Part shown: one piece after another, positions 50,401-59,637 of the stretch
Numbering within the stretch: the stretch's first letter is position 1
Layout of the letters: every line of letters starts with the position of its first letter
DNA from: Kalmusia sp. IMI 367209
Lineage: Eukaryota > Ascomycota > Dothideomycetes > Pleosporales > Didymosphaeriaceae
Length of the DNA stretch: 64,000 bases
Direction: 5' to 3'
Assembly: GCA_027946365.1 (NCBI GenBank)
Contig: JAPEUQ010000005.1
Coordinates: forward strand, 1,240,001 to 1,304,000
Notes under the pieces: model-generated
Seen by the model: only the letters and a program-made list of their open reading frames with translations
The model's database searches: none
Told to the model about the DNA's origin: nothing
Position numbers and translations under genes: made by a program

Positions 50401-53107
50401 CGGGCCCGCTGAATGCGCTATCTGGACCAACTGCGCGCCAGGCTTGAAGGACAATGCCGATCCGTCAAACATTGGGCGCCGCATCGGGTCACGATTGTGG
50501 GTTGTGGAAGCAAATAATCACGACAAATTGACACCTACTGGCTGCGTCGGTGAACTCGTTGTCGAAAGCCCAAGTCTAGCAAGGGGCTACCTCAATGATT
50601 CGGCAAAGACAGCAGCCGTCTTTATCGAAAATCCGAAATGGGCTGGAGCAGGTCGCCGCATGTACAAGACAGGCGACTTGGCCAAGTACAATTTTGACGG
50701 GACATTGAGTATCGCGGGCCGTATTGGCACGCAAGTCAAACTGAACGGACAACGAATGGAGCTTGGGGAGGTAGAGCACCACCTCTCTGATAAGGAAGTC
50801 AACAAAGCAATGGCCATTGTGCCTAACGTTGGACGATTCAACAAGCACTTGGTTTCCCTTATCTCGCTGAATTCTATCAGGAAGACCGATGCGGATGCCG
50901 ATTTCGTCGTCGTCACTGGAGAACGGAACATTCAGGTCGGTGAGGAGATATCACGGCTTCGAGAGAAACTTGCCAGCAAACTGCCGAAATACATGGTTCC
51001 AACCATCTGGATCGTACTCGAAGACCTGCCTTTGAATGCATCTGGCAAGTTGGATCGACGAAGGGTGACTGAGTGGGTGAAAGAGATAGACGAAGAGACG
51101 TACCGTAGCATCGTTGAATTGGCGCAGGGAGATAAGGCTAAAACACAGCCATCGAATAACATGGAGTCGACAATGAGACGACTGTGGAGCAAGGTTTTGG
51201 CCATCGATGAGGAAATGATTGGTATGGACGACAACTTCTTACAAATGGGCGGAGACTCGATTACTGCTGTGCGATTGACGGCTGCAGCGCGCCAAGAAGG
51301 CATCACCCTCCTCGTGAGAAATGTTTTTCAGAAACCCATTTTGAGAGCCATGAGCGCTGTTGCTGCATGGGAGGAAATAGTCGAGTCGGTAGCCTACGAG
51401 CCATTTTCAGCTTTAAGGAAAGACAGGATCGACGATATACTCGAGTTAATCGCAAAGGAGACATTTCAGTCTATCGACAACATGGAAGATGTACTCGAGG
51501 CGACCGACTACCAGTCATGGACATTGTCGGTCGGCCACCTCCGGACTCGCGGCTACATGAATTATTTCGGCATCAAGTTTGAGGGCGAGTTAGACGTTGC
51601 AAGACTACAGAGCGCATGCCAGTCGGTGATCGCACACCATCCGATCCTACGGACTGTCTTCATCATGCATGATCAGCGCTTGATGCAAGTCGTTCTCAAG
51701 AACTACGAACCGGAATTCAGCCATTTCCCAATCCCACACAACGAAGTGTCCTTAGATCTTCAAGATGCGCAAGTAAACGAACAGCGAGATAGCAATAATG
51801 AGGGCATACCTCGCGTATTGATCAAGAAAGACATGGAGCGTCCAGTCAACTTAGGAGAGGGGATCATGCGATTTTTTATCGTCAAACAAAGCGACAACAA
51901 CCACCGTTTAGTGCTCCGCATTTCACACGCGCAGTACGACGGTATCAGCTTGCCCAGCATACTCCAAGACATCAAAGCCGCCTACGCAGGCACTGCACTC
52001 TCCACCAGCACCCCCTTCTCATCCTTGATCCACGGCATCCGCGCCCAGGACTCTGAGCAATCGGAGACCTTCTGGTCCGCGTTGCTCAAGGGCTCGCACA
52101 TGACAAACGTCCTCCGCCACGTAAAATTCCCATACAAGAACCCCGTTGACCGCATGCTAAGCCGCACGGTGTCGGTGTCGGCCGTGCCCCTGAACGCGGA
52201 GGGTGTCACATTCGCCAGCACCGTCAAAGCAGCCTGGGCGCTCGTCCTCTCCCAGCTCTCCCTCCAATCAGACGTCGTATTCGGCCAAGTCGTATCCGGG
52301 CGCAGCGCTCCCGTCGCCGGTATCCAAGACATCGTCGGGCCCTGCATGAACATTCTGCCGGTTCGCGTCCAGCTGCAGTCCACATGGGCGAACGCCGACC
52401 TCGTGCGCTTCGTGCAGGACCAGCATCTCGCCAGCATGCCGCACGAGACGCTCGGCTTGCGGCGCATCATTGAGAAGTGTACGAGCTGGCCTAACATGAC
52501 GCGCTTCAGCTCCATCCATCAACACACCAACTTTGGCAACCAGTTCTTCGGGGAGGTACTGTCCACGTCGGCACAGTCGGAGATGACCGGATATAGTCCT
52601 CCGCATGATGTGGCCGATGTGTGGATCTGGACTGCGCCGCTGGGCGGGGACAGGTTCTCTGTTGACTTTACGTTTTCAGATGGGGTGGTGAACGACGAGA
52701 TGGCGCAGCTTATGCTAGACATGCTGTGTAGGAACATCGAAGATATCTCCACGAATCAAGATGGAAGGGTGGCATTACCTTCTGACAACGGCACTGCGGT
52801 GCTGCCTATTGCGTACGATGAAGAGAAAGCGAGGAACAGATACTTCGCGCAAATGCTGCCATCGCCTACAGTTACCGTCCCGGATGCTGAAAAGATGGTT
52901 GGGCGGGCTTGGAAGGAGGTCTTTGGATCTGAAGGATGCGGGGACGAGGACACGGAGTGGTGGAATATGAGGGGCGATTTGATGACCGCGGTGCAGTTGG
53001 CGGCCATCTACAACAGGGAGACTGAACTGCAGTATTCTGTCACGGCGGAAATGATCATCGAAAGTGGGACTAGGAGACAGCAAGTGAAGATGCTGACAGG
53101 GCAGTAG
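30848..53107 (+). CDS. Giant non-ribosomal peptide synthetase, five modules plus remnant starter
   Basis: Exons 30848..31357, 31423..47388, 47444..48641 and 48705..53107 (introns 65, 55 and 63 bp) give about 7358 residues with no internal stop. Domain order: partial C, partial A, T0, then C-A-T-E, C-A-T-E, C-A-T, C-A-T, C-A-T, terminal C, degenerate T. Carrier serines: S444, S1530, S3072, S4602, S5663, S6743. Six T-E/T-C boundaries imply a thiotemplate assembly line; two epimerisation domains imply D residues at positions 1 and 2. There is no thioesterase or reductase; release is expected through the terminal C domain, as in other fungal cyclic-peptide synthetases. Size and order recall, from memory, the Dothideomycete NPS4/AbNPS2 group, which needs phylogeny to confirm. 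Substrate calls are not attempted. Confidence 0.95.
32450..36990 (+). other. NRPS module 1: C-A-T-E
   Basis: C1 has an intact HHALYDAWS (His644). A1 core: YTSGSTGEPKG, FDASLED (Asp1149), NGYGPCEST, GRIDSQAKLHGQR. Reading the pocket by eye against GrsA gives D-A-E-G-I-G-G-L-Y, unassigned. T1 GGDSITAM (Ser1530). E1 is identified by AHHLVIDFVSWRII (His1712), EAHGREPW and the ELLFNYVGKFQQL block, typical of epimerisation domains. Residue 1 is therefore expected to be D. Confidence 0.88.
37000..41605 (+). other. NRPS module 2: C-A-T-E
   Basis: C2 has FHHATIDASS (His2186/2187). A2 core: FTSGTTGKPKG, FDASVLD (Asp2703), NAYGPSES, NRKDTQVKVRGQR; pocket by eye D-A-L-L-V-G-A-V-I. T2 GGDSITAM (Ser3072). 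E2 has AHHLVIDLVSWRII (His3251) and EGHGRESW. C2 follows an E domain and should accept a D-configured donor; residue 2 is also expected to be D. Confidence 0.88.
41610..44830 (+). other. NRPS module 3: C-A-T
   Basis: C3 carries DASHALLDAAS: the first His of the HHxxxD motif is Ser3722, while the second, catalytic His3723 and the Asp remain. A3 core: YTSGSTGVPKG, FDPSLGD (Asp4227), NAYGPTEAT, KDQQLKIRGQR; pocket by eye D-P-G-V-V-G-A-I-A. T3 GGDSLSAI (Ser4602). No E domain, so residue 3 is probably L. Confidence 0.85.
44860..48070 (+). other. NRPS module 4: C-A-T with unusual A pocket
   Basis: C4 HHVLYDEWS (His4782/4783). A4 core: FTSGSTGKPKG, AFEVTILE, NGYGPTETC, KDTQVKIRGQR (the last motif joined across the 55-bp intron 47389..47443). 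At the position equivalent to GrsA Asp235 there is Glu5289; pocket by eye E-V-L-F-V-G-G-V-F. T4 GGDSLAAM (Ser5663). Confidence 0.83.
48090..51350 (+). other. NRPS module 5: C-A-T
   Basis: C5 HHSIYDGWA (His5861/5862), interrupted after residue 5891 by the 63-bp intron 48642..48704. A5 core: FTSGSTGTPKG, YDVSMGE (Asp6371), NSYGPAEC, GTQVKLNGQR; pocket by eye D-V-G-F-V-G-S-I-W. T5 MGGDSITAV (Ser6743). No E domain, so residue 5 is probably L. Confidence 0.85.
51400..53107 (+). other. NRPS terminal C domain and degenerate carrier domain
   Basis: The last condensation domain has SHAQYDGIS (His6966), the SHxxYDG form often found in fungal terminal C domains that release cyclic peptides. It is followed by a carrier-like tail (VGRAWKEVFG ... 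MRGDLMTAVQLA) in which the phosphopantetheine serine position is Leu7317, so the tail cannot be primed. The protein ends 41 residues later. Confidence 0.82.
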
Positions 53108-53846
53108 TTGGTGGACGCACTGCGGCAAGTCAAAAGTTTGGAGACTATTCTGTGGCTTCCGGGGCAGCTCTGTGCACAGTGAATTCCCAAATCTTTGATC
53201 TGTACTGTACATCATCCAAGTTAGAGTGTAGGCTTGCAATTATAGTTGCTTCTTATCTGTAAAGCCAGTATATGATATGAAAAGTCTGAGCTGAGTAAAG
53301 CTGTGATCCATGAACTAATTCCTTTCACCTCTCAAGTTATTTTAGTAATAATTAGTACGCGTCAAAACATAGCGAGTTGCCAGATCCATGATGCATTCTG
53401 TGCTTATAATCCTCAGAGCTAAAACTACGATGGTTGGCATTGTAGCAACTTCTATCCCATAGAAGGAGAGCCTGTAGTCCCTCGAACGTTGTAAGAGAAG
53501 ATTATATGGCTGTCACATGACCTATTCGAGCTTCCAGGCCAGCCTTTACATCGACGTTCACAACATGACCACGAACGTCAATGCAAGACTAGCCATGCTG
53601 AAATGGCTACGAAGAAGGAGACTTGCATTTGCGTGTTGCAAATAGCAAGTGAGGCTAATTCTCCGCGCCTGCCGGCTGCGACACTTCAGAGATCCCTATA
53701 GACCGTTTCATTGTCAGGGCTCGAGCGTTCCACCAGTCAGTATGTCCAGCCAGTTGAAGGGCATTTGAGATACGGAAAGTAAGGGCGATCCTATGTCCCA
53801 CACACGATTAGCCGGGTAACATGATAGTTTTTTACATTCTCTTCAG
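53108..53846. other. Intergenic
   Basis: Convergent 3' region between the NRPS and the Gag1-like gene. No gene, RNA or repeat recognised. Confidence 0.4.
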
Positions 53847-54749
53847 TCACCCTGCGTTTCCTGGGCCATGTCCTCCTTCTCGCGGTGGCCCATTAAGGTG
53901 GAATATCTTCCGGACTGAGTCCATACCCTTCTGGAGATGTGGATGGTGCGCTAGGAAGGGCTCTCCGCTCTCGGCTTTTACACTTGCGATTGCGGCGCGT
54001 TTCCTACCTGCCAGCGGGTCCAGTGGCGCGGCCTTAGGAGGCCACTCACCGTTCTCCTTCCAACCCTCGACCAGGGCTTTCGTCATATCGGCTAGGTTTA
54101 TTGGCACCGAAGGACTCCGCGATGAAACTACAATTTTGTTGAAAATATCCGGATATGTCTTTGGTGATATAGACTTGCGGATGGCGTTGTCGGGGAGCAG
54201 GCGGTGCGCAACGGGCACGAGCGGTTCTTGGGTAGCTGGAGTGGCGTCGTGAGCCGCGGAGGCTTGTGAATCAACGCTCATGGGCGTCGGAGCGTTGGAT
54301 GATGATATTTCAGCGAGCATAGAGGGAGAATGTTCGGCTTCGGCCGTCTGTTGTTCGGCCTTTTTGGGGCGCTGTGTGCCATATTTCTTGACCGAGGCGA
54401 CGCCCGTCCACGCGTCTCTTCTTTGGATAAATATACGCAAACCCTCGTTGTCTTTCATCTCATCCTCCAGCGCTGTCCTCCTCTTGCGCTTGCGATTTTG
54501 TACCTTTCTCTCCACGGCGTCTCCGATGCTGTCCGGCGAGTCGAACTTGTACGGGTCGCCAACATCCTCATCCTCGCTAGCACTCGGGGACGAATCGCCA
54601 TAGAATCGCTCGCGGAACTCAGAAATGCCACGCACCTCCTCGTCTGAGGCTGACCAGCACGCAGGCACGTTGGGCCAGCTCCAGTCGGTGCGCACTCGGT
54701 CGTCCAAGAAGCGGCGGGCAGCGCGCGACGCCGACTGATTGTTCTCCAT
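53847..54749 (-). CDS. Gag1-like/DUF4050 family protein
   Basis: About 300 residues from ATG 54749 (MENNQSASRAARRFLDDR); the frame is open further upstream but that part reads as leader. Features that I associate with DUF4050/Gag1-like proteins: an acidic Ser-rich stretch after FRERFYGDSS, a basic block VERKVQNRKRKRR, RRDAWTG, then LVEGWKENGEWPPK and a C-terminal HHPHLQKGMDSVRK helix. Intronless. No enzymatic motif. It sits immediately downstream of the NRPS in the opposite orientation and looks like a conserved rather than pathway gene. Confidence 0.68.
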   Translation of the reverse strand: MENNQSASRAARRFLDDRVRTDWSWPNVPACWSASDEEVRGISEFRERFYGDSSPSASEDEDVGDPYKFDSPDSIGDAVERKVQNRKRKRRTALEDEMKDNEGLRIFIQRRDAWTGVASVKKYGTQRPKKAEQQTAEAEHSPSMLAEISSSNAPTPMSVDSQASAAHDATPATQEPLVPVAHRLLPDNAIRKSISPKTYPDIFNKIVVSSRSPSVPINLADMTKALVEGWKENGEWPPKAAPLDPLAGRKRAAIASVKAESGEPFLAHHPHLQKGMDSVRKIFHLNGPPREGGHGPGNAG

Positions 54750-55440
54750 GCCGCCGCGGCGCGCGAGTAAAAAAATGTGTCGGATTTCGAGGCAGGAACA
54801 AGAGTGGCGCGGCGGGAGCGAGGTAAGACTGCGGGGTGTTTGTTGCTTGTTAAGTGGAGCTTGGGTGAGCTTGTGTGGCTGTTTCTCGACGGAGCGAGCG
54901 TTATGCGCTAGCTGGTGACGTCGTCCGATTCCCCCCTTGAACCACGGGAAGCGGGGCTCACCTGATGAACGAGTCTTCAACAATCCTCTCCTTCTGTTCA
55001 CTTCCATGTTATACTCTCATTTGCACGTGGTCGATATAGGGTGGGGTTCCTGTTTCTATATCTATCTATATGTGCTGGCGCTGTAGTCCGCTGCTCAATT
55101 ACTCTATTTGCAAGCACATCCTGGGCAAAGTGCCGAGTCAGCACTTAATATCATGTGAACCTTATGTTTAAACTTTATAATCGACTGCCAGTGTCACGCA
55201 ATCTGAAGACCATACTGCCAGAAGAAATACCATCAGGGACCCGAAATCATCACGCTAACATCCCACTTACAAATAGCATGTCAATGATGGATAACTCTTA
55301 TCCCCACCCCAGTCATCATCTAACTTCCTTAGGAATGCGCACATAGTAGCTAGCTTATGTCATGTGAGCCTAATAACGTACCAGGCAGAAACACACGTTC
55401 ACCTTATTCCTCGTTCCATCCTCAACTGTAGACAGCAAAC
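54750..55440. other. Divergent intergenic region
   Basis: Promoters of the Gag1-like gene (-) and the GST-like gene (+). A TATCTATATCTATATG-like tract lies near 55055. Nothing else recognised. Confidence 0.4.
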
Positions 55441-56398
55441 ATGGCAACTGATTCAGATCCAAAGATAACATACCATCTCTACACCTTTTACTGTTCTAGC
55501 TGCGCCGCCCGCCTCCGCATCGCCTTCAATCTCAAGAACATCGACTATGTCCCGCATTACCTCGATATGAGCACCGATGACCATGAGTCTGAAAAGTATC
55601 GCGCTCTGAACCCAAGTGCTTCGATCCCTACGCTTGTGATTGAGACGGAGGGGAAGAATGGAGAGGAGCCGACCAAGTTCACTATTGCGCAGTCTGTTGC
55701 TGTTCTAGAGTACTGTACGTGGTTCCGCCATCTTCGATCAGAAAATGCGTATTCCCAAACTAAGTGTGTAGCTAATATCCAAGTGTGATTGTAGTAGAGG
55801 AAGTCTTCCCCACGCGGACTCCTCTCCTTCCATCACCTTCCGATGCGAACGCCAGAGCAAGGGTCCGAGAGCTCATGTATATCCTAACGTCGGACATTTT
55901 CCCGCCGACTAATTCGCGCATCGCGCAGAGCGTGAAAGCGGTCCGCGGCGAGCGAGGTAAGTCTCAGCGTTCAAGCTATGTACCAGTGCTGTACAAGCCT
56001 CTTCGAAATCCCTTACGAAACTTTACATATCAACCCCTTTAAGTTGAATGATTTCTCCTCACCTGCCTGGATGGTTGATGTTCAGGAGAAGGCTGATTGC
56101 TTTTCCAGAGGACGCACTCACGTTCGTTCGCACTATCATGAACCGAGGATTCGCTGCCTACGAGAAGATGCTGGACACCTACTTCAAGGGCGCAACCTAC
56201 TCTGCAGGCGACACAGTTACGCTGGCAGATGTATGTCTGATCCCGCAGGTGGAACAGGCAAGGTTCTATGGAATTGATTTCACGCAGTGGCCATTGCTAA
56301 ACGCGGTGATAGGTAGGTTAGAGGAGCTAGAAGCATTCAAGAAGGCGGGCTGGAGGGCGCAGGGGGATACGCCAGAGAAGGACAGGATTGAGTTGTAA
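55441..56398 (+). CDS. Zeta-class GST / maleylacetoacetate isomerase-like
   Basis: Exons 55441..55714, 55795..55956 and 56109..56398 give about 241 residues. The N-terminal thioredoxin-like domain has the zeta-class signature as SSCAARLRIAFNLKNIDY (normally SSCSxRVRIAL), then NPSASIPTLVIE and an AQSVAVLEYLEE block formed across intron 1. The C-terminal helical domain has YSAGDTVTLADVCLIPQVEQARFYGID. Zeta GSTs isomerise maleylacetoacetate in tyrosine breakdown; related enzymes occur in secondary metabolism. Intron 2 is long (152 bp), so a small exon there may be missed. Convergent with the P450. Confidence 0.85.
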
Positions 56399-56458
56399 GG
56401 GGGATGGTTTTATTATCGTTGCATGTGTGATACGCCAAGAATGTGGAGTGACGGGTGT

Positions 56459-58186
56459 CTAGATGATACTAGGTCGTGGAATTAGGCGCTCCTTTAGAAC
56501 GACCCGCATCCCCTTGGAGTCTAGTCTTGGTGATGGATTGAAGAAATCATGCATGCACTCCACGTCTTCGATGCCGGTATCAAATAATTCCATCTTCCTC
56601 CCCACGCCGTCCGGTGCAAACAGTGCTCCAAGCATCAGATATAGCTCTGCATATGCAAGATGCATGCCTGCACACATCCGGGTGCCTTTGCTGAAGGGTA
56701 CTAGGTATTGTTTTCTTCTCATCAGCTCTTCTTGTTCAGCTTCATCGCCAGGCGATGAAAGCCATCGCTGAGGATCGAAGGTATGAGGCGAAGGGAAAAC
56801 GGTTGGATCCAAATGCATGAACATAGGCGTCATGCTGACAGGCACACCTGGTGGTATAGTGTAGTCGTAGTTCAATCCATTGTAATAACTTCTATAGTGA
56901 AGTGCTGTGTCGGGTGATATGCGGGGAAGGCGGTGCGACACACCGAAGGCAAGACGAAGTCCTTCTGATATGATCGCTGAGAGGTACGGTGCATGCTCTA
57001 GCTGTGATAGGGTCGGGTTTGAACGGCCGCGAGTTGTGGGGCCAACAAGGTTAGATATCTCATTTTCTAACAAAGACTTTGTCATGGGGTTAGCGAGGAC
57101 ATGGTAAAGAACTGTTGTTAAGGTATGAGCAGTAGTTACTGTTCCAGCTCCAAGGAGTGTGAAAGCCTCGTCCTCTAAACGTGGCGTTTGGAATTCGGTA
57201 GCAGGAATTGGAGAAGTGAGCAATGTCTGCAAAGCTGTCAGCTGTGCGTCGTTGTTTTGTATCTTGCTCTCGACGGATTTTCTTGATTCGACTAAGGTCC
57301 TCATTTGCTCGATCTTCCGCCTTATATCGTTGCGGATGCTGAACAGGCGCTCCCCAGGTGGGTGGAACAGCGAGACCAGAGCCGGTGGAATTATCTTGAG
57401 GATGGGGTATGCCCAGGGAAATTGCTTCATGAGGTGAGTTCCGCGGCTCAAGTCCTTGTCTGGTGTAAGCTGCAAGGTCTCCGTAGGGTGTATGATGAAC
57501 GCACCATCATAAGTCGCTGCCAACCTGGTTCGAAGTCGGTCCTATCGAGCAAGCCATAGTTGCTGCCAAAAGCCACTTGACCGATAACGTCGGCTGAAAA
57601 GGCGGCGAAGAAGCTGCGCAGGTTCAGTACACGACCTGCTGCGCCTCTGCACTCTAATAATTTACATCCATGATCAATCACCTCCCGAATGGCAGACTCA
57701 AGCTTGGACACGGAACGTTTTGAAAAGAAGCCATTCAAGGCCGAACGCCGTACGCGATGCAGTTCATGACCAATCGTCCCGACTGCAGCAAGAGAAGTCC
57801 CAAACATGCGTGCCGAATAATCCCATTTCTCGGTACGCCGCGTTGGACCGACATATACAGAGTCATAGAAAGCTGGATCCGCCACATGTAGCTCGTGAGG
57901 ATTTATTCTCACTATGGGTCCTACCCCGAATCAGTATTCAATCACACTGTGCTTTTGTGAACCCCGTACCATATAGTTGATGTAGCTCTTGAATCTTCCA
58001 TGAATACCTTCCTTTACACACAACATCATAGTAGAACTCGTACCCAAAACTCAGCGCCGCCAGCTTAGGCCCTGGGTATCGTGCAATTGGACTGAAACAA
58101 AGCCGATAGGTGGCGCCGACCACAATGTAAAGGCATGCCGCAGTCAGAGCCAGATGCACCAGATATGAGTGTAGAATTGCGTCCAT
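56459..58186 (-). CDS. Cytochrome P450 monooxygenase (trichodiene-oxygenase-like)
   Basis: Haem-thiolate monooxygenase with an N-terminal membrane helix (LHSYLVHLALTAACLYIVVG) and proline-rich hinge YPGPKLAAL. Exon 1 58186..57970, exon 2 from 57920, last exon to 56459. Helix I AGTVTTAHT, ExxR as SEGLRL, FDPQRW and the haem loop FSKGTRMCAG are all intact. The junction of exons 2 and 3 is ambiguous: a 65-bp intron (57460..57524) gives about 537 residues, a 35-bp one (57470..57504) gives about 547; both keep frame. I prefer the first because of intron length. About 3.4 kb beyond the NRPS and could tailor its product, but this is only positional. Confidence 0.9.
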
Positions 58187-59637
58187 TATAGCCAGAAGAT
58201 AAGCGTGTGGAGATAGCCTTCTTGCGCGTCTGTATTTCAGAGCAATTCAGCTTACGATACATCTTCGACCTTCCAGTCTTCTCCCAAATTTGACAAGAAA
58301 GAATAGCGACTTTCCATGACCGCGAGATAGCTGGAAGAAAGTGGTGAGTGTAAGCGAGGTACTTGGGTACTTAGGTACTAATTGGCATGTCTAAGCGGAA
58401 TTTGACGGGTAGCGAGAATCCCAACTGACGTGATACATAGATGGCGATAAAAGCATACAAGGCGAGAAAGGCGAATAGGCTGCGTTGCGAGGATCGCGTG
58501 TGCAATCTTCGGCACTTCGGCGTCCAGAATTGGAGTGGAATACCTATTAGCTGCTAATTGCTTATCGCCATCTCTCTGGACATTCGAATGAAGTGTTGAG
58601 CCAGTCCTGATACGCGTGACGTCATCGTCGAGCAAGCAATAGCATTCCGTTCCAAAGTCAAAGGTGTTGTTTGCACGCTCAGATTTGTTTAAGCATGCTG
58701 TGCGATCATCTCCATACTCGATGAGAGAGTGCCGAGTTGATCTGTAGAACAGTCGCAGTCCGCAAGGACCCTGGGTTGTCTACTTGCGTACATGTTGTTC
58801 ACCGTGGAGACATAGCATCGCCCGCTGCGTTGACATGTCCGTCTGCGACTCCAGATGGCACTGCAAACACTGGCCGGAGATTAAATAAACAAAGAGGTCA
58901 AAGAGCAAGAGACTCGTATATGCGCTTCGCGACATATGGCCTGGACCTGGGCCAGATGACAGACCGGCCTTGATTGGCCCCATGCAATGCCCGAGTCGCC
59001 GATTCTCCACGTGCCCCGGCTGCTCTTGCGTTCCCAGAGTTGCCTTGTTGAGGAAGCCATAATTCTTGGTGGGTGCTAAAAAAAAATTTCCCGAAGAGAC
59101 TCTTCGGCAACCGGCACCTTGGGGCATGTTGGATGCGCCGACACCATGTAGACGTGTGATCTTGATAGATGTCGAGCTGTCGAGCTGTACAGCGCACATC
59201 TGTTCGAGTGGAGTTTGGAGCCTCCACCGCTCCGTGCCGCCAGCATAGTGGGTCAAACCGTGCCATGCCGTTCGAGGCCACGACCGATAAGCATCCCGCA
59301 GCACGGGCCGTCGAAAATGATGGCATCGCGAAGCCATCGCCGCTTCCCGCATGCATCGTGAAGGCGCGCTCCGCGTCAAACCAACACCAACGCTGCCTGG
59401 CTGCCCTCTCTCTTCCTCCTCTCCACTCCACCGACCTCCAATTCCTGCGCGTCCTATCCTACTAGCATCCCGCAGGCGTCGATCAGTCTGATCATTCTTT
59501 TGCACCTTCAGTTCTTTTCTGTCTGACTACTTACCGCTTTCTTTCGCTAGAGGCATTGTCATTCCCTCCGCAGCCACACCACCACATAGATCGCTTGACG
59601 TCTATACGCAGACTCGCCGTGCACTTATTTAGCCACC
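58187..59637. other. Long divergent intergenic region
   Basis: Between the P450 (-) and the GH63 gene (+). Several overlapping frames at 58.8-59.5 kb are open on both strands, but none has protein features I recognise. A run of nine A (about 59079-59087) is present. No repeat or RNA gene seen. Confidence 0.4.
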
